Assembly (NCBI GenBank): GCA_023511325.1
Contig: JAIMBU010000238.1
Coordinates: forward strand, 1-5,623
DNA: 5,623 nt
From: Gorillibacterium sp.
GTDB lineage: Bacteria > Bacillota > Bacilli > Paenibacillales > NBRC-103111
Direction of reading: 5' to 3'
Shown: positions 1 to 4,371 of the stretch, one piece after another
Layout of the letters: every line of letters starts with the position of its first letter
Position numbering within the stretch: position 1 is the stretch's first letter
Notes under the pieces: generated by a model
What the model saw: the letters and a program-made list of their open reading frames with translations, nothing else
Databases searched by the model: none
What the model was told of the DNA's origin: nothing
Made by a program: the position numbers and the translations under genes

Positions 1-331
1 CATAAATGCTGGAGTGGGAATCGCAGCTAACAAAGAAATTATCATAGGAAATAACGTTAAGATTGGTCCACGAACAAGTATTTTTGATAGTAACTACCAT
101 CGGCTGGACTCGACCGACCATGGTGAACTCAGCCAAAAAATAGTAATCGGAAATAACGTTTGGATTGGCGCCGATTGCACCATTCTTCCGGGAGTCACCA
201 TTGGCGATCATTCTGTAATCGCAGCTAAGAGTACCGTCAACAAAGATATTCCTAGCCATGTATTGGTCGGAGGAAGTCCCGCTAAGTGGATTCGTGAACT
301 AATCATCGAGGATGGCTGGATTCGCGATTAA
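1..331 (+). CDS. Hexapeptide-repeat (LbH) O-acetyltransferase, 3' part
   Basis: This is the C-terminal part of a sugar or cell-envelope acyltransferase of the left-handed beta-helix family (WbbJ/Maa/NodL type), which moves an acetyl group from acetyl-CoA to a hydroxyl on a sugar. The frame is open from base 2, giving N-A-G-V-G-I-A-A; the GTG at 14 lies inside a beta-helix coil, so it is not the true start and the 5' end lies outside the window. Isoleucine-rich hexapeptide coils are visible (IIIGNNVKIGP, IVIGNNVWIGADCTILPGVTIG). The loop D-S-N-Y-H (His codon at 98-100) sits where the catalytic His is found in this family. The end V-G-G-S-P-A-K-W-I-R is the typical acetyl-CoA binding terminus. 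The stop is TAA at 329-331. The acceptor cannot be told from this part; lipopolysaccharide-like, exopolysaccharide or glycan modification are all possible. No upstream neighbour is visible. The gene converges on the minus-strand operon to its right. Confidence 0.9.
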   Translation, partial: INAGVGIAANKEIIIGNNVKIGPRTSIFDSNYHRLDSTDHGELSQKIVIGNNVWIGADCTILPGVTIGDHSVIAAKSTVNKDIPSHVLVGGSPAKWIRELIIEDGWIRD

Positions 332-421
332 GTTAACCCATGGCTTGGCTTCATGAATTAGATTCTCAACCAGCCTTTTACCAAAGAATCTTGTCCCACC
401 TAAAATGAGTGCTCTGCTCAT
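299..421 (-). pseudogene. 5' remnant of an NAD(P)-dependent epimerase/dehydratase (SDR) gene
   Basis: On the minus strand an ATG at 419-421 opens a 40-codon frame ending at TAG (299-301). Its first 22 codons read like the start of an extended short-chain dehydrogenase: residues 5-20 are LILGGTRFFGKRLVEN, a beta strand followed by the glycine-rich NAD(P)-binding turn G-G-T-x-F-F-G. Members of this family usually exceed 280 residues, so almost all of the gene is missing. After residue 22 (about base 355) the sequence no longer looks like the family, and the last ten codons lie antisense to the end of the acetyltransferase gene. No ribosome binding site precedes the ATG; the T-tract of the nitroreductase terminator sits directly upstream. 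I therefore infer a dead fragment left by a deletion or rearrangement whose junction lies at about 332-356. A chance match is possible but unlikely given the length of the motif. Confidence 0.6.
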
Positions 422-423
422 CG

Positions 424-466
424 AAAAAGTAAAAAGCCCGAATCCAGTCAAGCACTGATTCGAGCT
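424..466 (-). terminator. Intrinsic terminator of the flavoprotein operon
   Basis: Read on the minus strand, AGCTCGAATCAGT pairs with ACTGGATTCGGGCT, giving 13 pairs with one T-G wobble and one bulged G around a short GCTTG loop. TTTTT follows, then a second T-run after AC. The stem occupies 435-466 and begins 10 bases past the nitroreductase stop codon. On the plus strand no good T-run follows the stem, so it is probably one-directional and would not efficiently end transcription from the acetyltransferase gene. Confidence 0.85.
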
Positions 467-475
467 TATTGCTTA

Positions 476-979
476 TTATTTGTAGATAACAAGCTCCGTT
501 AGCGGTTTCCTTGTACGTTCAGGTGGTAAGGTACGGGCATAGCCAATCGGAGTAAAGGCAATAAGATCAAGGGTGTCGTCCAGCTCCAGCACTGCTTTGG
601 CAACATCTAGCTTGAAGGCGGCGACCCAGCAGGTGCCAAGCCCCAGGCTGGTGGCGGTCAGGATGATATGATCCATCACAATAGCAGCATCCACATCCCC
701 GTAGTACCTACCATCGCGGCGTACCCAGCCCTTCTCCTTCACGATGCATATGCCGAGAAGAAGCGGTGCTTCTACGAACCATTCTGGTTTATAAATCTGC
801 TTGAGCTGCTCCTGTCGCCCTGCCGTCGGGATAACGAGAATTCGGAAGGCTTGCAGATTTACACAGGTCGGTGCGAGCTGCGCCGCCTCCAAGATTTGCT
901 GCAGCTTCTCGTCCTCAACCAGATCCGGCTTGTAGCCCCGAACGCTATAGCGTTGTTCGATCGCTTCTCTTACATCCAT
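476..979 (-). CDS. Nitroreductase family protein
   Basis: A 167-residue FMN-dependent oxidoreductase of the nitroreductase fold, normally a cytoplasmic homodimer that uses NAD(P)H to reduce nitro compounds, quinones or similar electrophiles. The N-terminus R-Y-S-V-R-G-Y (residues 10-16) matches the R-R-S-x-R-x-F motif whose arginines contact the FMN phosphate. A-P-T-C-V-N-L-Q-A-F (36-45) matches the A-P-S-x-x-N-x-Q-P-W segment. G-L-G-T-C-W (113-118) and P-I-G-Y-A near residue 150 with a following R-K-P-L are the usual C-terminal signatures. It is at the short end of the family range but looks complete. The ATG at 977-979 is preceded by GGAGGAG (990-996) ten bases upstream. It lies 24 bp after the FMN reductase gene and is last in the operon, directly before the terminator. 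The natural substrate cannot be read from the sequence. Confidence 0.92.
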   Translation of the reverse strand: MDVREAIEQRYSVRGYKPDLVEDEKLQQILEAAQLAPTCVNLQAFRILVIPTAGRQEQLKQIYKPEWFVEAPLLLGICIVKEKGWVRRDGRYYGDVDAAIVMDHIILTATSLGLGTCWVAAFKLDVAKAVLELDDTLDLIAFTPIGYARTLPPERTRKPLTELVIYK

Positions 980-1003
980 TGTGTTACATCTCCTCCATTA
1001 AAA

Positions 1004-1603
1004 TCAAACCGTTTCAACGTCGCGCTTCGTCTGCTTCACGAGCCTTGCCATGCTACGGCCTAGCGTTACGAAGGTCCGCTTACCCTCTTCATCCTGCTGC
1101 ACATCGCCCGGTTGTAGCGACAATGTCATATTCCAATAGCTCGAGCTGGCTATAGTCATCTCTGAGATGCCAAAAAAGAAGTTGATCGCGGAGTAAGTGA
1201 AGGTTGCGCCAGCTCTGCGAGCGGATACGACAGCCGTTCCAACCTTGCCCCGAAGCATATCGCCACCGTTGGCCTTTGCGACGTAGCCGCAGCGGTCGAT
1301 CAGCGCCTTGACCTCCGTTGAAACGTTACTGAAGTAGGTGGGCGAGCCGATAATAATGCCGTCCGCTTCCTCCATTTTGCCGATGAAGGTGTTCATTTCG
1401 TCGTCCTTGCGAGCGCAGCGGTTGTCTTTATTGGTGAAGCATTTACCGCAAGCCAGACACCCAAACACTTTACGTCCGCCCAGTTGAATGAACTCCGTTT
1501 CAATTCCTTCCGACTCCAATTCCTGCAATACCATCCGAATGCTCTGAGCCGTATTGCCGTCCTTTCTCGGACTGCCATTAAATGCGATGACCTTCACAGT
1601 CAT
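1004..1603 (-). CDS. NAD(P)H-dependent FMN reductase / iron-sulfur flavoprotein-like protein
   Basis: A 199-residue flavodoxin-fold oxidoreductase. Residues 5-18 hold the first beta strand and the FMN phosphate loop (F-N-G-S-P-R-x-x-G-N-T). G-S-P-T-Y (86-90) is the second flavin-contact loop. Residues 49-63 contain Cys49, Cys52, Cys55 and Cys63 in the spacing C-x2-C-x2-C-x7-C, which fits the compact cysteine motif of iron-sulfur flavoproteins (Isf, 4Fe-4S) and is also common in related NAD(P)H oxidoreductases. I chose the ATG at 1601-1603 because GGAGGGAGGA stands directly before it and the homologous fold starts there. The frame could be extended to a GTG at 1688-1690, but those 29 residues are glutamine-rich, unlike the family, and lack a good ribosome site. 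It is the first gene of a two-gene operon with the nitroreductase, which suggests a redox or electrophile-stress response. Whether a cluster is really bound is inference. Confidence 0.9.
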   Translation of the reverse strand: MTVKVIAFNGSPRKDGNTAQSIRMVLQELESEGIETEFIQLGGRKVFGCLACGKCFTNKDNRCARKDDEMNTFIGKMEEADGIIIGSPTYFSNVSTEVKALIDRCGYVAKANGGDMLRGKVGTAVVSARRAGATFTYSAINFFFGISEMTIASSSYWNMTLSLQPGDVQQDEEGKRTFVTLGRSMARLVKQTKRDVETV

Positions 1604-1656
1604 TCCTCCCTCCGGATCTGCGCGTGATTGTTGCTGTTTCTGACGCGATCCATAGC

Positions 1657-1692
1657 TATAAATATCGTACTTGGTTAATGGTGATTCCACAA
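1657..1692 (-). promoter_or_regulatory. Possible promoter of the flavoprotein operon
   Basis: On the minus strand TTGTGG (1687-1692) and TACGAT (1664-1669) are 17 bp apart and sit about 60 bp upstream of the reductase start codon. Both boxes are imperfect (3 of 6 and 4 of 6 against TTGACA and TATAAT). The AT-rich TATTTATAG just downstream offers alternative -10 boxes. A perfect 6-bp inverted repeat, TACTTG and CAAGTA, overlaps the two boxes. Weak evidence; placed mainly by position. Confidence 0.3.
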
Positions 1693-1750
1693 GTAGGCAC
1701 CTTTTGGTTACCTAGATCCTAATAGGTCCTGGACTGCAACCTTTTGGCGC
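1693..1750. promoter_or_regulatory. Operator-like repeats in the divergent intergenic region
   Basis: The 9-mer ACCTTTTGG occurs at 1699-1707 and again at 1739-1747, exactly 40 bp apart, close to four turns of the helix. The first copy lies in an imperfect palindrome: on the minus strand AGGTAACC and GGTGCCT flank an AAAA centre. Between the two copies ACCTA (1710-1714) and TAGGT (1723-1727) form a perfect inverted repeat. The block lies directly upstream of the possible flavoprotein promoter, as expected for a repressor site. HxlR- or MarR-type regulators commonly control such oxidoreductase genes, but none is encoded here, so the identity of the regulator is a guess. Confidence 0.35.
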
Positions 1751-1759
1751 ATAAGCCGT

Positions 1760-1787
1760 TACCCTCGGCTACCATTTACATACTCTA
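1760..1787 (+). promoter_or_regulatory. Sigma-K-like promoter of the glycosyltransferase pair
   Basis: CATActcTA at 1779-1787 matches all six fixed positions of the sigma-K -10 consensus CATAnnnTA known from Bacillus. An AC-containing -35 (TACC, 1760-1763) lies 15 bp upstream, close to the usual spacing of about 16. No convincing sigma-A pair is seen: TTTACA at 1775-1780 lacks a -10 at the right distance. The start codon follows 45 bp downstream. If real, the genes are expressed late in sporulation in the mother cell. Confidence 0.5.
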
Positions 1788-1832
1788 TTATGTGATATCT
1801 TCTAAGCATTATAGAGGAGTGGTGCTGATATA

Positions 1833-2573
1833 ATGGAAGCTCAAAAAATAAACTCAAAAATAAGACAAAGTGTTTCCATTATTACGATTACGAATCGCCA
1901 AGACTACACAAAGAACCTGTTTCTAAATTACAGCAGGCAACGCCACGCAAAGAAGGAACTCATCGTTATCGTCAACGACAACAGCATCCCGTTAGCATCT
2001 TATCAAAACAGAGCCAAGAAGCTGCTAAACGTAAAGGTTTTCCGCTTGCCCGAGCATTATTCCCTTGGTGCATGCTTAAATTTTGCCATAAAGAAAACGA
2101 AATATGACTACATTGCCAAGTTTGATGATGACGATTATTATGCACCCTACTATTTGACAGACTGCTTAATGGTATTTAAGAGAACAAACGCAGATATCAT
2201 CGGAAAAAGGGCGCATTATATGTTTTTGCGTGGTTCCAACACTCTCATCCTTCGCTTTCCACAAGACGAGAATCGATATGTTTCCGTGCTTCCTGGCGCT
2301 ACACTTGTCTTTAAACGAAAGGTGTTTAGCAAAGTTCGCTTTCCTAATCAAAGCGTCGGTGAAGACGATACGTTCTGCAGAAGGAGCAACAAGCAAGGGT
2401 ACAAAATATATTCTGCTGGAAAATATAATTTTGTCGCCATACGCAGGAGAAACTCATACAAGCATACGTGGATCATCAGCGATAAAAAGCTAATTGCTCA
2501 TCACCAAAGGATTCCAGAGGTTCAAGACTTTAAGCGGTTTGTCAGCAGAAAACCAAAAGGCATCAAAACATGA
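1833..2573 (+). CDS. Family 2 (GT-A) glycosyltransferase, first of a tandem pair
   Basis: A 246-residue cytoplasmic glycosyltransferase with a GT-A fold and no membrane segment. The fold starts with V-S-I-I-T-I-T-N-R (14-22). N-D-N-S (48-51) is the place of the nucleotide-binding Asp. D98-D101 in K-F-D-D-D-D-Y-Y is the DxD-type metal and sugar-nucleotide site. G-E-D-D-T-F (176-181) carries the likely catalytic base. A C-terminal block, K-Y-N-F-V-A-I-R-R-R-N (197-207), followed by H-T-W, is a signature shared with the next gene. All catalytic features look intact. GAGGAGTGG (1814-1822) precedes the ATG, with a slightly long spacer. The sigma-K-like promoter upstream suggests transfer of sugar to a spore-surface protein or polymer; donor and acceptor are unknown. 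The gene is A+T-richer than the flavoprotein operon beside it. The stop codon overlaps the next start (ATGA), so the two are co-transcribed and probably translationally coupled. Confidence 0.88.
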   Translation: MEAQKINSKIRQSVSIITITNRQDYTKNLFLNYSRQRHAKKELIVIVNDNSIPLASYQNRAKKLLNVKVFRLPEHYSLGACLNFAIKKTKYDYIAKFDDDDYYAPYYLTDCLMVFKRTNADIIGKRAHYMFLRGSNTLILRFPQDENRYVSVLPGATLVFKRKVFSKVRFPNQSVGEDDTFCRRSNKQGYKIYSAGKYNFVAIRRRNSYKHTWIISDKKLIAHHQRIPEVQDFKRFVSRKPKGIKT

Positions 2574-3340
2574 AGACATCCACCACTTCCCGCACGAAGA
2601 ACGCCGTTTCCATTCTTACGTGTACGAAACGGTCCGATTGTATGGATAAGCTTTTGGATAATTACAATAGGCAGCGCTATAAGAATAAAGAGCTGATCAT
2701 CATCTTAAATCATCGAAGTTTGAAGCTAAACGAATATAAAACAGCAGCGAAGCCCTATAAAAATGTACGAATATATCGCCTGCCGGAGCGGATGTCCCTC
2801 GGCAGTTGCTTGAATTATGGCATTCAACTGGCCAATCACAAGTACATTGCTAAATTTGATGATGACGATTATTATGCTCCAAATTATCTAATCGAGGGCA
2901 TGCAAACGATGCACACGACTAATGCCGATATTGTTGGGAAACGCGCTCATTACATGTATCTTAATGGAAAAAAGCTGCTTATCCTCCGTTACGCTAACCT
3001 CGAGAATAAAACGGCTTCTGTTGTTGCAGGAGCGACTCTATTGGTTAAACGGCACGTATTCAAACAGATTGCCTTTCCAAACCGAAACCAGGGAGAGTGC
3101 GTTAAATTCTGTGCGGATTGTGTTGCCAATGGCTTCAAGATTTATTCGGGAAGTAAATATAACTTCGTGGCGATTCGTAGAAGGAACTCTAAGAATCACA
3201 CTTGGATCGTTAGTGATAAGCTTCTCTTGGCGAGAAATGTTAAAGTCCTAAAGGTGAAAAACATCCGAAGCTTTGTCAGCTATCCCCCTATGAAAACTGC
3301 TACACCGTCTATCCATGAAATCACCTATGAATTTGACTAA
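2570..3340 (+). CDS. Family 2 (GT-A) glycosyltransferase paralogue, possibly inactive
   Basis: A 256-residue paralogue of the preceding protein. By hand alignment about half of the positions over some 225 residues are identical, without large gaps, so the pair arose by tandem duplication. The metal site K-F-D-D-D-D-Y-Y (D97-D100), the G-K-R-A-H-Y-M block and the C-terminal K-Y-N-F-V-A-I-R-R-R-N-S with H-T-W are kept. Two acidic sites are not: N-D-N-S of the first copy is N-H-R-S here (47-50), and G-E-D-D-T-F is G-E-C-V-K-F (175-180), so the usual catalytic-base Asp is gone, although Glu176 remains. The frame is intact and the rest is well conserved, so selection seems to have kept it. It may have altered activity or act as a non-catalytic partner of the first enzyme. 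The ATG lies in the ATGA overlap, with AAAAGG (2555-2560) as a weak ribosome site. About 20 extra C-terminal residues are absent from the first copy. Confidence 0.87.
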   Translation: MKTSTTSRTKNAVSILTCTKRSDCMDKLLDNYNRQRYKNKELIIILNHRSLKLNEYKTAAKPYKNVRIYRLPERMSLGSCLNYGIQLANHKYIAKFDDDDYYAPNYLIEGMQTMHTTNADIVGKRAHYMYLNGKKLLILRYANLENKTASVVAGATLLVKRHVFKQIAFPNRNQGECVKFCADCVANGFKIYSGSKYNFVAIRRRNSKNHTWIVSDKLLLARNVKVLKVKNIRSFVSYPPMKTATPSIHEITYEFD

Positions 3341-3344
3341 TAAG

Positions 3345-3396
3345 AATAGACCTCTCCCGCTCTGCTAGCTTTCATGTGGTGTGGGGAGGTCTATTT
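3345..3396 (+). terminator. Stem-loop downstream of the glycosyltransferase operon
   Basis: AATAGACCTCTCC (3345-3357) pairs with GGGGAGGTCTATT (3383-3395), 13 pairs with one T-G wobble around a loop of 25 bases. It starts 5 bases after the stop codon. The T-run after the stem is short and broken (TATTTAAAT), so it may terminate weakly or protect the 3' end of the mRNA, but its position fits a terminator. Confidence 0.65.
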
Positions 3397-3440
3397 AAAT
3401 CGAAACGAAAATGATCAAGCTATTTAAACAGTAGGATCGT

Positions 3441-3469
3441 TTGAAATGGTATAATAAGCTAACTAGATT
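3441..3469 (+). promoter_or_regulatory. Promoter of the esterase gene (extended -10)
   Basis: TGGTATAAT at 3447-3455 is a perfect extended -10 element (TGnTATAAT), which can work without a good -35; none is seen 16-18 bp upstream. An overlapping alternative is TTGAAA (3441-3446) with TAGATT (3464-3469) at 17 bp. Both are sigma-A type and lie 40-65 bp before the start codon. Confidence 0.6.
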
Positions 3470-3510
3470 TTGAAGCAACAAACAAATTTCTGTCGAATGG
3501 AGTAGTAACG

Positions 3511-4326
3511 ATGAAGATTTCCATATGGCTTGATGAAGCACCACTTGCTCAAGGAGTAACACAGGAGGATCGACCACAGATAACACCTTATGTCGTACAT
3601 AATGAGGCGACCACGGCGGCTATGATTATTCTCCCCGGTGGAGGTTATGCCAATCGTGCAGCGCATGAAGGAGAGCCAATTGCTCTCTGGCTCAATGAGC
3701 TTGGCATCAGCGCTTTCGTGGTTGATTATCGGGTAGCCCCTTACCAGTATCCTGCGCCTCTATTGGATGCACAGCGTTCGATTCGATATGTACGTCATCA
3801 TGCAGAGGATTGGAATATCGACCCCCAGCGGATTGGCATCCTCGGCTTCTCGGCTGGAGGGCATTTGGCTTCTACGGCTGGTACACACTTTGATGCTGGA
3901 ATGCCGAATGCCGACGATCCGGTTGAACGCGTTTCATGCCGACCCGATGCCATGGTTTTATGCTACCCCGTCATTTCGTTTGGTGAGCACGGCCACGACG
4001 GCTCTATGGATAATTTACTTGGAGCTAATGCACCTGCTGATCTTCGCAAGTATCTTTCCAATGAATTGCAGGTGACTGATCAGACTCCGCCTACCTTCCT
4101 CTGGCATACAGCGAATGATCCAGTGGTTAAAGTGGAGAATAGCCTACTGTTTGCCGCAGCGCTCAGTCATCATGGAGTCCCCTTCGATTTACATATTTAC
4201 GAAGATGGACGACATGGACTCGGACTGGCGCAAGACGAGCCTGAAACCCATACATGGACAAAAGTATGCGAGCATTGGCTTGGCAGACGAGGATTTCATT
4301 CTAAGCTCGTCATTGCAAAAAAATGA
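3511..4326 (+). CDS. Alpha/beta-hydrolase esterase (acetyl-esterase / BD-FAE type)
   Basis: A 271-residue serine esterase of the COG0657-like group, which includes acetyl-xylan esterases and other carbohydrate-ester deacetylases. L-P-G-G-G-Y (41-46) forms the oxyanion-hole loop, the counterpart of H-G-G-G. V-D-Y-R-V-A-P followed by P-A-P-L-L-D-A (71-87) is typical of the group. G-F-S-A-G-G (112-117) places the nucleophile at Ser114. Asp203 in H-T-A-N-D-P-V-V and His235 in E-D-G-R-H-G-L-G complete the triad. The length fits the family. No signal peptide is seen, so it is cytoplasmic and may deacetylate imported oligosaccharides or other small esters. TGGAGT (3498-3503) lies eight bases before the ATG. 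It has its own promoter and is separated from the glycosyltransferases by a stem-loop. No terminator is seen in the 45 bp before the ATPase gene, so read-through is possible. The substrate is not determined. Confidence 0.9.
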   Translation: MKISIWLDEAPLAQGVTQEDRPQITPYVVHNEATTAAMIILPGGGYANRAAHEGEPIALWLNELGISAFVVDYRVAPYQYPAPLLDAQRSIRYVRHHAEDWNIDPQRIGILGFSAGGHLASTAGTHFDAGMPNADDPVERVSCRPDAMVLCYPVISFGEHGHDGSMDNLLGANAPADLRKYLSNELQVTDQTPPTFLWHTANDPVVKVENSLLFAAALSHHGVPFDLHIYEDGRHGLGLAQDEPETHTWTKVCEHWLGRRGFHSKLVIAKK

Positions 4327-4371
4327 TTCTAACAGGAAACATTCTACATAGACGGAGGTTTTGGAACTTAT

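Noticed and set aside
405..421. Small inverted repeat ATGAG / CTCAT as a terminator for the acetyltransferase gene
   Set aside because: Only five pairs with no plus-strand T-run; it is better explained as part of the SDR gene remnant.
668..1155. Two overlapping plus-strand frames (131 and 94 codons)
   Set aside because: They are antisense to the nitroreductase and FMN reductase genes, have no ribosome sites and show no family motifs.
1604..1690. 29-residue N-terminal extension of the FMN reductase from a GTG at 1690
   Set aside because: The flavodoxin fold starts at the ATG at 1603, which has a near-perfect ribosome site. The extension overlaps the likely promoter and is low-complexity (Q-K-Q-Q-Q-S).
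2166..2493. Internal frames on both strands within the first glycosyltransferase
   Set aside because: They are wholly inside a gene with clear catalytic motifs and have no signals of their own.
3395..3666. Minus-strand frames of 63 and 67 codons over the esterase promoter and 5' end
   Set aside because: No ribosome site and no recognisable product; they overlap a good sigma-A extended -10 element and a confident plus-strand gene.
4317..4323. Run of seven A just before the esterase stop codon as a possible slippage site
   Set aside because: It lies in the last codons, after all catalytic residues. A shift would only change the tail, and there is no downstream frame to fuse to.
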